In this document: positions 1-13,400 of the stretch, piece by piece
How the letters are laid out: each line of letters begins with the position of its first letter
Position numbering within the stretch: the stretch's first letter is position 1
Assembly (NCBI RefSeq): GCF_001411555.2
Contig: NC_049901.1
Span: 41,324,964-41,388,963, forward strand
From: Juglans regia
Lineage: Eukaryota > Streptophyta > Magnoliopsida > Fagales > Juglandaceae
Reading direction: 5' to 3'
DNA length: 64,000 bases
Translations under genes and position numbers: made by a program
The notes under the pieces: generated by a model
The model's database searches: none
What the model was told of the DNA's origin: nothing
What the model saw: the letters and a program-made list of their open reading frames with translations, nothing else

Positions 1-691
1 GCCACAAGTCCTTAAGTCTCTTAGGCCTAATTGGTAGCTTGGCTTGTAACATTCCCTTCTCCTTGGGGGACCTTGTCCACAAGGTCAGGAAAGTCCTTTT
101 GCAGCTTGTAATAATTTACCCAAGATGCATCCTCAAGTGCGAGACCCTTCCAGAGAACAAGAACCTCAACTCCCGCTTTGTTGTTTCTTCGCACCATTCA
201 CCGTTGTAGGATCTTCTCCGACTCAAGTTTAAAAGCACCATCAGCAGCTGTCAGCAGCAATTGGGTGGAGTGGAGATTGCGGTGACCCAATTTCGACTTC
301 AAGCTGGACACATGGAAAGTGGGATGAATCCTAAAGTCACCGGAAAATTCTAGACAATATGTTACTGTTCTCACTTTCTCAAGAATTTTATAAGGACCAT
401 AGAAACGAAGAGATAATTTTTGACTGGCAAAATAATTGCCCAATTGCAAGGAATTGAAAATAACTACTTACTGGCACATAAATGCTGAAATACAGGGAAA
501 TTAACAACTGAAATTAAAGGCACGATGTCACTAGTTATCTGTTTACCAACAACTCAGATAACAACTTTTATTTGCAATCTTGACTAATTCAGCAATTTGA
601 AATAAACGGATATAACTCTTAAGGTTGTGGGCCTGATGGCCACAAGTCCTCAAGTCTCTTAGGCCTAATTGGTAGCTTGGCCCGTAACAGA
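1..691 (-). mobile_element. Ty3/gypsy chromovirus pol 3' end remnant
   Basis: On the minus strand 198-449 encodes an integrase C-terminal segment with the typical RFYGPYKILEKV and IHPTFHVSSLK patterns. After a stop near 198 the same region (1-197) reads as a chromodomain-like tail (LEDASW, then DLVDKVPQGEGNV). The first 52 bases recur at 639-691 with few changes, so the end of the element has been duplicated or two fragments lie together. The sequence is truncated at the window edge, has internal stops and is not functional. The family match is by eye; a profile search would place the clade. Confidence 0.75.
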
Positions 692-1062
692 GGATCATGT
701 CGCACCATTGCACACGCGCATCAGATCTGGCTGATTTGAAACCAGATCTGCAACGGAACCCACCTGCATTGTGGTGTAGCGCTTACCAGCAGAGCTGTGC
801 TCATCGTGATGCAGTGCTCATCAGCTGCTTTGCTCACTGGGTGCTGCAGGCACCAGGTGCAATGTGCACCAGTGCGCGGTGTTGGCTGACAAGGTGACAG
901 CGGCTCTATGCAAAAAAAAAAAAAATCTGGTTTATGAATAGTAACCATATGTAGGTTACATGTGAGAAAGAAGAACAGTTTTTTTACCTCAAAAGGTTTT
1001 GGGCTAAGAAAAGGGCTTGGACTCAAATTATGCTTAGGCTTGTTTTAAAATCACTTTTGGTT
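692..1062. other. Intergenic, no gene seen
   Basis: Open frames on both strands here (697-897 and 721-1026) overlap each other, have no recognisable domain and are interrupted by A/T homopolymers. I see nothing supportable. Confidence 0.5.
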
Positions 1063-1800
1063 TGTGATCATTTTTTTTTCCTTTGCTTGGGTTGAAATGG
1101 GTTTTGGCAATAAACATATTTGTTTTAAATCATACCCATACTATGTTCTGTTTAAACAAATATTAGTCCATTTTCTTAAAAAAAAAAAAAAGAGTTTAGT
1201 TAACATAGGGCCTTGAGCTCAATCGGAAGAGGCCCACATAGCAAGCCTAGGCAACAGCTCGTTAACTGTGGGAGAGCCCAATGCATTGGGTGCACAGCCC
1301 ATCCAAATTTTTGTGTTCTTTTTGGGTCATTAGTCCATCCAAATCTTTTATTTGTTCTGAATAATTAAAGGCAAAAATAAAAAGGTTGGTACATTTTGAA
1401 CCTAAGACCTCACACACAATGACAATGAAATGGACTGTGATCATTTTTTTTTATTTGCTTGGGCTGAAATGGGTTTTGGCAATAAACATATTTGTTAAAT
1501 CCGACCCATACTATATTGTGTTTAAAAAAATATCAGTCCATTTTCTTAAAAAAAAATGAGTTCAATTAACTTGGGGCCTTAAGCCCAACAGAAAGAGACT
1601 CACGCAGCAAGCTTAGGCAACAGCCCGCTGGCTGCGGGACAGCGCAATGTGTTGGGCACACAACCCATCCAATTTTTTGTGTTCTTTTTGGGTCATTTGC
1701 CCATCCAAGTTTTTTGTTTTTTGTTTTTTTTATCATTAAAGGCAAAATTAAAAAGGTTGGTACGTTTTAAACCTAAGACCTCACACACAAGGACAATGAA
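1063..1800. repeat. Tandem duplication, two ~370-bp units
   Basis: Unit A (1063-1435) and unit B (1436-1800) align end to end. Both start TGTGATCATTTTTTTT and run through shared landmarks (TTGGCAATAAACATATTTG, GGTTGGTAC, CCTAAGACCTCACACACAA). They differ by scattered substitutions and homopolymer length, so the duplication is not recent. No coding content is visible; origin unknown. Confidence 0.85.
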
Positions 1801-2608
1801 CTCAACCATTGGGCTAGAGTTTATTGTTGGAGTGTTTGAAGATTTTGTTTATTTAAATAAGCATATCGTTATGGCACATGAATAATTATCTACAATATTT
1901 TTGCATGTGATTATGGTTATTGAATACATGCATGTCATGATATTATGTCATGTTTTTGTCACATTTGTTAGGCATTTTATTTTATGTTATAAATTGTCTA
2001 GATTATTATTTTTTGTAAATAATAATTATTTGGACAAAATGTGATGAACTTTTTGTACATGTATTGTGTTTACATGACATAGTATGAACTTATTTTATCA
2101 CTAGTATTTGTTAGGCTAATTATAGTAATTAGTCTTTAAACTTTTAGAATGTGACAAAATAAATGATTAAGTAGCCCGAGTTTGTTCAGTTCATGCTTAT
2201 GACTGATTCAATTTGATTTTTTTGATCTAGAAAAAATTGTTTTTGCATGTGATTAGCTCGGAAGAGTGCTTATCTTAGTGGGAGTTTGTAGATTTTTGTA
2301 ACACTTAATTTTTTAGAAAGAGCGTTTCATTCTGCATTATTTTAATATTAATATTTTCAAATTTTTTTTTATAAAAGATCGTCGAAAATAGTAAAAGTAA
2401 TTCACTAACTAGTAATGGTGTACCATTAGTGATAGTGACTCTCAAAAGTTATAGAATATAAAAATTCTCATAAATAGCGTGGAAGCTATATATCAGTAAT
2501 TTTTCGTTGCTTAGAAAGACTAAAAGAGAATATTTTTAATATGACTCCGCTAAATATACTGAATTCATATAGTAGGAATCCGAATATAGAATTTTAGATT
2601 TACTTCAC
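1801..2608. other. AT-rich intergenic sequence
   Basis: No coding region or RNA gene is visible. A TGTTGGAGTG string at 1825 resembles an LTR 5' end, but I found no matching partner LTR. Confidence 0.4.
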
Positions 2609-4764
2609 TGATTATGCCCAAAGAATAATGCGGTAGTTGTACCATAGCTTTGAGGTGTCAATTTCACAGAGAGACAAATTAAAAGAATAGTAGAAAGAAA
2701 AAAAAAACTAAAGAAAAATATCAAATGATTAATAGAGAACAAATATTAATTTTAAATGCAAATTAAAGTGAAACAAAGTGACTAACGAAAAAAATACTCA
2801 AATTTGATGAACATTAAAGCGTCGAGAATCCCTTGCACAAATCTGGTATTTTAATTATTCTTAATTAATTGAATAACTCAATTGGCAACTCAATTTTCAA
2901 AATTCTCAATTAGAATGTATAGATTTATAAACCAAGATTAAACCAAATTTAACCATTTGAAAAATCATTCACCACTTTTTAAATACATAAATTATTATCA
3001 CTATTGAGAAAATCCAACGACGATAATATACTCAGGAAACGATATTGCAGCAAAGAATTAAATCAATATGGATAAATCATTGATCCAAACATAATCAAAG
3101 AGTTAATCCATTCAATAGAAAAGGCATGACTGATGAATAAATTCTATGATTATTTGGAGAAGAAAACATCAACAATGAATTGAGAATGATAAAACAAAAT
3201 AGTTTTAGTAATTGAAAATAAAATACATAAATTAAAATAAAATAAAAAATATCATCTAATGTGCAAGTTCATTCCTAACCCTACTTGAGAATTTGTTACC
3301 CATAAATATAATGGACAACAAAAATCTTAAGAGAAAAATAAAGCAAACGACGGCCATAAAAATTAATTTCGTCTCCCCCTCTTCAACACTGAGTCGTTTC
3401 CCCCTTATCCACCCTCAATTTCGTACTAATGAAATGCTTATATAGGGTAGGAAAGAAACCCTAATGTCTTTCATATTCCCACATACAAAATCGCCTAAAT
3501 TTTAAAACTAATCTTGGCAGTCACGTACGCACTTCAGAAGTTTGAATTTGGAAATCCTTATTAGAGATAACTTTGTAACCCTTTAAAATATATTTCCAAT
3601 AAGAATCGCATCAATATGATATTTGAGCAGAACATTATGATCAAAATACTAAAGTATGTACAAGCTGCTTCTAGCGAATTTCGGACTGACTATTTCTCTA
3701 GATCCGAATTACTCTAAAATTTCATCATTATCCTTATTTAAAGAATCCTACACTCGTTGAAACTTTATAGGTTGTTCCAACGTCTTGCCCACTTGAAAGT
3801 CCTTTGAATTTGACTGGGTTTGGACTTGCTCTTTTATAGACTCTGAAATTAAATATAAAAATCTGTTCAAGAGTATCCCAAAATAAATAGAAACTCAATT
3901 CAAGAATACACATTAATTTCTATGATTTTTATTCATATTTTAGCATTTTAGTCCAATAATAGAGTATTTATAGTGCACTTTCATACACTCATCAGCGTTA
4001 AAATTTGATTATGCCCAAATAATAACGTGGTAGTTGTAGCACAATTTTGGGGTATCGATTCCACAGAGAAACAAATTAAAATAATTGTAGAAAGAACAAA
4101 TAAATTAAAGAAAAAGATTAAATGATTAATGGAGAACAAAGATTAATTTTAAATGCAAATTAAAGTGAAACAAAGTGACTAACGTAAAAAGTATTCAAAT
4201 TTGACAAACAGTAAAGCGTCGGGAGTCCCTTGCACAAATCTGGTATTTTAATTATTCTTAATTCATTAAATAACTCAATTGGCAACTCAATTCTCAAAAT
4301 TCTCAATCGAAATGTATAGATTTATAAACCAAGATTAAACCAAATGTAACCCTTTGAAAAATCATTCACCACTTTTAAAATACGTAAATTATTATCACTA
4401 TTGAGAAAATCTAACAATGATAATATACTCAGGAAGCGATGTTGCAGCAAAAAATTAAATCAATATAGATAAATCATTGATCCAAACATAATCAAAGAGT
4501 TAATCCATTCAATAGAAAAAGCATGATTGAATCCATAAACAGAATAAATTTTATGATTATTTGGAGAAGAAAACATTAACAATGAAATGAGAATGATAAA
4601 ACAAAAGAGTTTTAGTAATTGAAAATAAAATACATAAATTAAAAATAAATAAAATTACCATCTATTGTGCAAGTTCATCCCTAACCCTACTTGAGAATTT
4701 AGTTACCCATAAATGTAATGGACAACAAAAATCTCTAGGAAAAAATAGAGCAAACAACAGCCAT
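2609..4764. mobile_element. Direct-repeat pair, possible pol-less LTR element
   Basis: A ~750-bp sequence at 2609-3357 recurs in direct orientation at 4006-4764. Both copies begin TGATTATGCCCAAA and end near GGCCAT/AGCCAT, so they can be read as LTRs with TG...CA ends. The ~650 bp between them has no coding capacity. I did not find a convincing 5-bp target-site duplication, so an old tandem duplication of a repeat is an alternative. Divergence between the copies (substitutions and small indels) indicates age. Confidence 0.5.
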
Positions 4765-6671
4765 TGATCGCACATTTATTAAAACTTTTCTTAAAAGAGT
4801 CAAATAGTTTATTATCACAGGAGAATTAGATGGTTAGCTTTTTGTGATGTTTAGGCGTAAAATATTTTGAGTGCATGATTGTTGCTTGTACAATTTTGGT
4901 TGAAAAAGTGAATCAATGTTGCTAGTATTGTTTTCGTGCAGCTATTTAAAGACACCTCATGTACCAGTTGTTTTTATTAACAACCTGTAAAATTGGGTTC
5001 TTTGAATGTCGTTGACAATTTTAGAAAAATGTCCTCATAAGAGATATGAAGATCTCGTTGTCTTAGATTATTAATTGTCGCCTAATTAGAGGTTTTCCAT
5101 ATTACAAGATGATGAACATGAGTTTATGAAAAGTAGTTAAGACTTCACGTATTGTGAGACTGTGTATAAGAAAAATAGTTTCTATGAGCTTTTGTTCAAA
5201 ATTTATGAGCTTTTGTTCAAAATTCATAGACAAATAATGAGATGAAAAATATCAAAGAATCTAGTTTTACCTATACTATTTTGTGTTTTAATTATGGTTT
5301 GTTCATGGGAGTTGGAGGTTGAGATTTTGTTAGAGGGTAAATATGACTTACTTGATTAAATGAATTTGCGATGCGATTGTCATTAAAAGTAATGACTAAA
5401 CTATTGTGATTGTCTTTGGGGGATAAGACTCTAATCGTTTTACCCTTAATGAAAAATAAATGATGATTATCTCGCATGCTTTTGTTGAGTATAAGAGATT
5501 TATATAAAACCTTGAAGTCACAAATTAAGTTTGCTAAATGACATTTATAGTACCTTGTGGATTCTTAAAAATCGCAGTTGGACTTGCTAACTAGAATCTA
5601 AGGTTTATATTGTGAGTTTGACCTTAAATAAGATTCACGCTGAGTCGCTGAATTCATGGTTGTGCAAAGAACTTTTATATTTAAAAGTAGAGTCTCTTTG
5701 TAAAAGCATGTTTTGAAAAGTCACTACACATAAGAATGCGCACAGTGATTTCTCTTCATCATGGTATTGCTCATCATGCACATGATACTGATGTATTCTA
5801 TGATCATGTAGCATGGTTGTAAGCATTTTTATAAGCACAAATTCACCATAAATTTGAGAGTTATGGTGAAAAAGATATATCAACAGGCATAGATCGGCTC
5901 ACTCACACGAGCGATCACTTTTGACGTTACAAAGGGGTAACAAGCAAAGATGAGATAATGTGTCACTTGGTATTTTGTCTAGAGAGGGATAAGTTATAAG
6001 ACTCAAAAGATATGTCGTCTTAGTGGGAGCTAAGATGAGGTCCATCATATTTAAAAGGATCGTGCATGGTTACCCACAATCCATGTAACTTGTGGTTTAG
6101 CCAGATGCGAGATCCCTATTTATGCTTCGGATAGCAAGCAAATAGAGGGACTCAAATTAGGCGTTGAAACAACGACTAGATTAAGATTTGTACAGTGTAT
6201 TGAAATTATATATACACTCTTTCATTTTAGAAAAAGAACTTTGTTATAACATTTATTTCATATTACATGTGTTTTTGCGACCAATAGTAGAGGTGAGTGA
6301 ATGAATCTCTGATTCCTCACTGTGTGAGTTTTGTTGATCATAATTGAAGACCTTAATTTATTTATGCCCTTAGGAGACTTTTGACTATGTCACAAGATTG
6401 ATGTTTTAGTGTCTGCTACTTTGGCATGTTATCTATGACCATAAATGATGCGGTCTAAAGAAGCATTGCTAGAAAAGTAACTGGACTTAAACTAAATGAC
6501 ATGAGGACAGAGAGAAGACTATTTGATAACACATCGATATTGGTGTATACTCATTGCCGACAAGTTATGTTGCTTCTTAGAAGTTGTGACATAACTGTGA
6601 GTACATTATGTTTTATGGAGATTGAGCATTACTTTGAGACATTTGGACTCGAAAGAGATTAGGAATGCTTA
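4765..6671. other. Intergenic, no gene seen
   Basis: Short minus-strand frames (5292-5477, 5635-5883) have no domain and no splice-consistent continuation. The sequence may be the interior of a decayed transposon, but nothing identifies it. Confidence 0.4.
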
Positions 6672-6891
6672 GGGTAGGTTTGGGGGGTGAGATGAGAATT
6701 TTGTGTTTTGTTTTGAAATTTAAAATATTAAGTTTTAATATTATTATTGTTTTGAAATTTGAAAAATGTGTATTGAAATTTGAAAAAGTTGAATTGTTTA
6801 TTATATTTTATATGGAGATTTGAAAAAAGTGTAATGATGAGATGAGATGAGATGAGAATTTTATGTTTTGTTTTATGCTCCAAACCTGCCC
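6672..6891. mobile_element. Tourist-like MITE, copy 1
   Basis: A 220-bp AT-rich element bounded by inverted termini (left GGGTAGGTTTGG, right CCAAACCTGCCC) and flanked on both sides by TTA. A 3-bp TTA/TAA duplication is the signature of PIF/Harbinger transposition. The 134-codon minus-strand frame across it is an artefact of the MITE. Related copies occur throughout the window. Confidence 0.85.
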
Positions 6892-8157
6892 TTAGTCTGA
6901 TGTGATCAAATGAGTCGAAGCACAATGAGACACTTTTAGGGATGATGCTATGCTGATCTTCTCTCAAAGAGATTTGGTATAGTGCTCCTATTTTACTTTT
7001 ACAGTTGTGCTCGATGGTCACAGACTCGCATAGCCTATTTGCCAAGTATGAACAAGATTGAGAACATATTAAGAGATGCAGACTTGTAGTCTTGCCCACT
7101 ATGTGCGAGTGAGAGATATAAGAAATGGGCACTCATAGTGGGCACCCATTCCCCTTCTCTTAGGGTCTTGGGGGTTATGAAGTGGCTCTTAAACCACTTC
7201 ATTAGCCTTGATGGCTGACTCTTAATGGCCAGTCAAGGGTTACACTTAGAGAGGGTATTTACATAGTCTCTCCCCCTTTTGGATGAGTGGCTTCAATCTT
7301 GTAACAACAAAAAGTGACATACTCTCTCTCAAGTATGGTTCTCTCTAGTCCCGGTATTTAGGTTATAGAATTTGTGAGTATTGCTCTAGTTTTACAATGT
7401 AGCACACTCTAGCATCGATACGGGAGATTATGGATGAACAACAACGATGACAGAGAATTCATAAAATAATCGTACTAGATCCAAGATATTTTCAACGAGA
7501 TAATATCGCTTCTGCTGTATACTTTGATCTAGTATTTCTAACATTAACATTATTCATTTATAAAAATGTGAGTCTGACAAAAAAAAAAAAAGAATTTTTT
7601 ATATTTTTATAATAAGATTCATTTTTTTATAAAGAACCTGCACAAAACTAGTGCATTTAGACTTGTATATGCCATTTCCCATTTTATAAAATTCAAAATT
7701 GAAAAGTTTCGAGTTATTCTAGAGAGAAATCACTATAACAGTGCATATTTTGCACTCATTGCATGACTACTTCTAATTAATTGTTCCCAACACTCATTTG
7801 GAGAGATGTGTGGTCTACATGATGCCACATCATGTATGCAAAATAGATGCTACCAATAGTGACTTCTATCTATATTTATTCGTACTAAAATAACTTTGAT
7901 TATGATATAGTTAGAATTAATCCCAAGATAATTATATACCTATAATTTTTTTTATAATTATTTTAAAACTCATTTTATCATCAACCAATATAATTATTTT
8001 TCAAATCAAATTAATTAGCCACGTGAATATTATGTGATATAAAAACTTTCAAATAAAATTATTTATTTAATTATATCACTTCATTACAATAATTTTAATT
8101 TCACATAACTACTCACAACTTGAAAGAGTGGTAAAATAGGTAGGACGATGCTACAAC

Positions 8158-8312
8158 TACCGATAAAGAGTACCAAATGGTATACTGATATTGTTAATTT
8201 TTTTCTTAAATCATTTGTATTAGTATTTTTTTAAATACTAAAAAATAAATACACAAATATTTTAAGATAAAAATACCGATCGGTATACTTTTTTGGTAGA
8301 CTTTATCAGCAA
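8158..8312. repeat. Imperfect inverted repeat (MITE-like)
   Basis: Arms of about 35 bp at 8158-8192 and 8274-8312 are inverted copies of each other, sharing the GATAAAG, TACCAAA and GTATAC blocks. The spacer is AT-rich. Probably a small non-autonomous DNA element; family unknown. Confidence 0.5.
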
Positions 8313-8469
8313 AAATATCATTTTTTAAAGAAAAAATCTACTAATTATTATTTTTTTATCATCGTATAATATGATATTAAATAATAAATTTATAAGTTAA
8401 ATATAATAAATAATTTTTAATTATCTAATACAATATTATAGAATAATAAAAAGAGAAAAATATTATAGT

Positions 8470-8640
8470 CACAAATAGATTATGTAAAAATAATCTTATA
8501 AATTGATATAATTTGTCAGATTATAAAATTAATTTTATTATAAAGTAATTTAATAGACTACATAAAATCATGTCAATCTATAAAATTATTTTTATATAAT
8601 TTTTTTTATGATTGTAATAATACTCGTAAAAAAATGATGA
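8470..8640. mobile_element. Palindromic MITE family 2, copy 1
   Basis: AT-rich, nearly palindromic sequence with the family core CAGATTATAAAATTAATTTT and inverted outer blocks (TTATAAATTGATATAATT against ATGTCAATCTATAAAATT). The same architecture is found at 38830-38975, 57105-57245 and, partially, 40285-40375. Confidence 0.6.
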
Positions 8641-8816
8641 AAATTAAAATCACGAATAGTTTTTCTAAATAGGTACAACTTTATTTAAAAAAAAAAAAAA
8701 AAAAAACTTATCATTTTGGGATGCTCCCAAACTGCCTAGGAAATGTCAGTTCCCCTCCCCAAAAGTCCGAGTCTCCCTTGGCCGTTGGGATGTCCACCTC
8801 AACAATCATTAACTTA

Positions 8817-9016
8817 GGCTTCGTTTGGAATCACAATTCCTCTCAATTCATCTCAATTCATCATTATAATTTTTTCAAATTTTAACATAAAATATAATAA
8901 ATAATTCAATTTTTTCAAATTTTAAAATAATAATAATAATAATAAATAATATTCTAACAATATTTTATTATCTTAACTCAACTCAATTCAACTCACTTCA
9001 ACATTCAAACACAACC
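8817..9016. mobile_element. Tourist-like MITE, copy 2
   Basis: Bounded by GGCTTCGTTTGG on the left and CAAACACAACC on the right, preceded by TTA. The interior carries the family's ATAAAATATAATAAATAATTC and AATAATATTCTAACAATATT blocks. Confidence 0.75.
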
Positions 9017-9175
9017 AAAACTGCAAGAAATCTGTCTCTACCAACCTTTCGCAAAACTTTGAAACATTGCATATGCCCTTTATACCTGGCAGCCACTTTT
9101 TTTTTTTTTTTTTTGGAAGTCACTTGAAAACTCTTGATAGTGTGAAATCGCATTCTTTCTCAAGTTTGACCCAAC

Positions 9176-9342
9176 AGCTCTGTTTGGATTCAAAAATAGT
9201 TAAGATGATTTTAGATGAATTAAATAAAATATTATTATTATTTTAAAATTTAAAAATATTAAATTATTTATAATATTTTATGTAAAAATTAAAAAAATTA
9301 TAATGATAAAATGAGATAAGAGTTTTCAATCCAAACCGGGAC
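9176..9342. mobile_element. Tourist-like MITE, copy 3
   Basis: CTCTGTTTGGATT on the left and AATCCAAACCGGG on the right enclose the family's AT-rich interior in the opposite orientation to copy 2. It lies downstream (3') of the ANTH gene. Confidence 0.7.
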
Positions 9343-9867
9343 TATATCATCCAACAATAGTGGCTATTGCATTCTTAATCACCCAACGTAAAATACAGTT
9401 TGGATTATCACACTGACCAAAAAACACAAACGAAATGACTAAAAACAAAAATAAAATGTGAAATTAAACTTGGCAAAAGAGAGAAATTAATGGCTATTCA
9501 TTACATGAATGTAGTAGTAGTACTATTATGGCTGGTCATATACAAGAAGTCAAGAATACATTTCCTGCTCAAGCATATCAAAGATTAAGCAGGTATAAAA
9601 AGAATCACTAAAAGTAGTCTGGAAGACATTATTACCAACCTTCATTGACATGAAATAATGATCAAATCATCCAAAGTCCTCGCTCCGACTAATTATTCAA
9701 CAAAGAATCTCACCCTAACTAACTACTGCACAATGCACAACATATGGTACACATAATCTGTCTATTCTTCATATTTTGCATTTCAATAGCCAAGAACCTG
9801 ACTTCTCTCCCATTTTTCGGTTTCCACAATGTTTCTGGACAAAGAATGTGGTCTTCGGACAAAGCAT

Positions 9868-10363
9868 CTAGATAAGGCCTGTGTATGGATTGTAGGCTTG
9901 AACGGGCATACCTGAGCCATAGGGGTGGACACTGGCTCCATATGGATTTCCAAAAGGATTTAAACCCTGTTGCTGTTGTGGGCCCATCATCATCATCTGC
10001 TGTTGCTGCTGCAACATGAAGGCCTGCTGCTGGTTGGCCATTGCTGCCATCTGTACAGTAGGTGGTGCAGCCACAGTGTTGGAGGCAAAAAACGGATCTT
10101 GTGTTGTCTGATGCACCATGGCACCAGCCATAGGGACTGGCTCCCATGGGTTGTAGCTCACATTCTGGTTATTTCTTCTGATTGCATCATCATAAAGGCT
10201 GTCTAGTGTAAGCTTGTCTAATCCTCCAGCCTATTTTCAATAATGACAGTGTTGGAAAGCATTATTGTCATTACACTCAGCCAAAGGAAAAGTATCATTC
10301 ATCAGTACAACATTCATCAGTCATTAGTGAACTAGCAAAAACTTGTTTGTTGTGTGTTTATGA

Positions 10364-10400
<37 letters not shown>

Positions 10401-13400
10401 GTTAAGGCAAAATGGTGGGGGAAAGAAACAGATCAAGTACCAGTTTGCTAGCAGCCGTCGCACTCTCATTTGAGCTTGGAACAGTGACAAGTGCCAACTC
10501 CCAGCCTGTAGTTCCATTTACTTGATTTGGAGCAGCAGGTCTTGGTTGATCAGCTGCAACCACCATCACAACAAAACATGGAAGCTCACTCCAATTAATG
10601 AACAAATTTTTTATCTCAATCTAACTTTAGTCTGTAGGGAAACTAAGATTTATATTCCCAATTTCCTTGAGGTTTATTATATATGGAGCTCTCAATTCTT
10701 AATATTAAGAGCTCTGAATCTTGGAACACAACCAGTTCAAGTTGACGTTTATGGGGACTAAATCCAGTTCTTAACCTCTTTGGGTGGCTAAACACTACAT
10801 TGGATATATTCGACAAAGAAAAATGACGCCTTACCAACTGGAACAATAGCCAAAGCCAGAGCATTCTTCTCATATAATTCTGAAGCTTCTGGAGTAGGAT
10901 CATGCAGACCCTAGCAACCAAGAAAGAAACAAAACCCTTAGGAAAACTATTAAAGACTCAACGCATTGGTGAGCATGCTTAAGTGGTAAAGTTGTGTTCA
11001 TCCATGATGCAAATTTTTCAAAATTAAAATATGCACATAAGCTTCAGCTTAACCTAAGTTTTTAAGATAATAAGAAGCAAGATTTGAGAATTACCAACAA
11101 ATCAGGTTCAACTACAGGCGCTTCTACTTTCACTGGTTCAGGTGGAGGTGGAGGTGGCGATGCTGGACGTTCCTCCTGCACCTCTGGGGCCTTCTTATAT
11201 TCTATGGCCAAGACTTCCTTGGGGGAGACAATTTTATCAACCACCTGATTGGTTAAGATAAAAATTTAGGAAATTGTAACCATACTATAATTTGATCAGA
11301 AAATCTTATTATTCCAAAGAATGCAGATAAAAGGATAACAATGCCTTCAATAGAGTGAGAGAAAAAGGGAAGACAAAAATTGAATCAAAAGAAAAGGAAA
11401 AACAAGAAAGGTTAAAGGAGAATCGGGTCACTTTTCAGACTATTATACTTAGTTGTCCAATCTGCACAGACTATTGCGTTGTCCTCTTACGTAAAAGAGA
11501 AAGAAAGCTGACTGCTGACCATCATACGAGATTGCATGTGTGCAGACCTAAATACGTTGCCCAGCACTAGATCAGGTTTCTAGGAAATTTCGGCTTCTTG
11601 GATGAGGTCTGATGTTTAAGAATTTAGTGCTGGTTAGGTTATGAGAAATTCTAGGCAAGCACACCTACATTGCTCAAGCAATCGCAGCTAAGAAGGACAA
11701 AAACTATCACACCCTCAAAGCTTAAAAATAATTACATTATTTAACCCAATATCTCCACCATATCTTGATAGAATCCCAATCATTTTCTCACGAAGACTAG
11801 GATTCCAAACAAGAAAGCAAAGTAATCAAAAGAACTTCTAAACCAAGTGAGAAACTGCTGAATCAGAACCGGAGTAAAGAACCTAGGACATAGGAAGAAG
11901 ATTCATGGGCCTCCAGTAGAAACCATTCCAGCAAATCAAGGTACTTTTAGATTATCCCTACTTTAAAAAATTACTTAAAACTAAGCCAAAAGGTTCTCAA
12001 TACATATAGGCCCCACATCAAATAAAGACCATAATTTCAAATAATTCAGGTATTTAAGTCCACTCTTCAAAGACCTTCTTGCTACCGCATCGTTCTCCCC
12101 TGTTTGGAGAAGACCTAAAGTTTTGAAGCTTTGAAGTACTAAAATTCTTTGCTTCTTGAAGGGTAGATTTACTGTTCGGGTATACTATAAGTCCCCTATT
12201 CCCATGGAAGAACATATGGAAGACTAAGGTTGCATTTGGATAGTGAGGTGATCTCAGATATTCTGTGAATAGTATTATGGACAGCTTCAATAGGGAAGAT
12301 CCTCACCTTAGATAATTTAAGGAAACATCAACTCATTGTATTGGATTGGTGTTATATGTGCAAGAAAAGTGGGGAGTTAGTGGATCACTTATTATTGCAT
12401 TGTGACGTGGCTAGGAGTTTGTGGAATGATATCTTTGCTAGAGCGGGGCTCCATTGGGTGATGCCACGAAGGGTTGTTGAATTTTTGGCCAGCTGGCAAG
12501 GCCTCTGGGGCACCTCTCAAATTGCAGCTATGTGAAAGATGATACCAATATGTCTATGGTGGTGCATCTGGATAGAGAGGAATGGTCGCAGCTTTGAGGA
12601 TCGTGAAAGGACAATGGATGAGCTTAGAACTTTTTTCTTTAAACTTTATTCCATTGGTCGATTGTAATAGACTTTAATGGCATGAACATACATGATTTCC
12701 TTGTATCTTTAGACACCCATGCATAGGTGTTGCTCTTGTATATGTCTCGTGTACTTGGCTTCGCCTTAATGCAAACCATAATGAAGCAGGACATCCTTCT
12801 TTGCAATCAGAGCATTGAGCTTTTCAAGAAATGGAACCATCAATGCAGGTGACATGGTCTTAAATTGTTGCGCAGGTTGAACTACGGAAATAGGCTTTTC
12901 TATCTCTTTTATTTTCTGCCATGTTGCTATGTTGAACTCTTCCATTCTTGAGAACTCTTTGCTGCACAAATGGTAAAGACTCTGTACCATTGGACTCTTC
13001 ACTCAAGAAGTTTCTTCCTTTCTATCAACTTTCACCTTTTCTAGAATGTCCTAGAATTTTGTTAAGTATTTGACAAAAATGAAATTAATAAAAAAAAAGT
13101 ACATAAAAGAAGAATTATCAGCCTCAGGTACAACCTATCCAGCAAACCTCGATACTACTCTATTATCTATACTTAATAAAACTCAATCAAAACTGAACCG
13201 AAAACTTCCTAATACAAATAGATGCAAAAATAGGACAAACTAAATAGACAGAGACCTTGTAAATTCCAAAAGCTCCAAATTAAATCAATACCATAATTTC
13301 AATTAGTTTTGATTTATAAGTTTGCACTTTTGGAAACTACTCACTCCCTGCATTACTACTGGTCAGTAATATCTGATGTTCTTTGCTTTACATTTAAATA

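Larger units (their letters stand above)
6892..8816. other. Intergenic AT-rich sequence with small palindromes
   Basis: No gene is visible. It contains an imperfect inverted repeat (8158-8312) and a copy of a palindromic MITE family (8470-8640), both listed separately. Confidence 0.5.

Noticed and set aside
6728..7132. 134-codon minus-strand frame
   Set aside because: Most of it is the inside of a Tourist-like MITE, and the protein is low-complexity Phe/Asn/Ile.
1825..7543. A possible 5.7-kb LTR element from TGTTGGAGTG to TTTCTAACA
   Set aside because: Only the end strings fit. I found no second LTR, primer site, polypurine tract, coding domain or clear target duplication.
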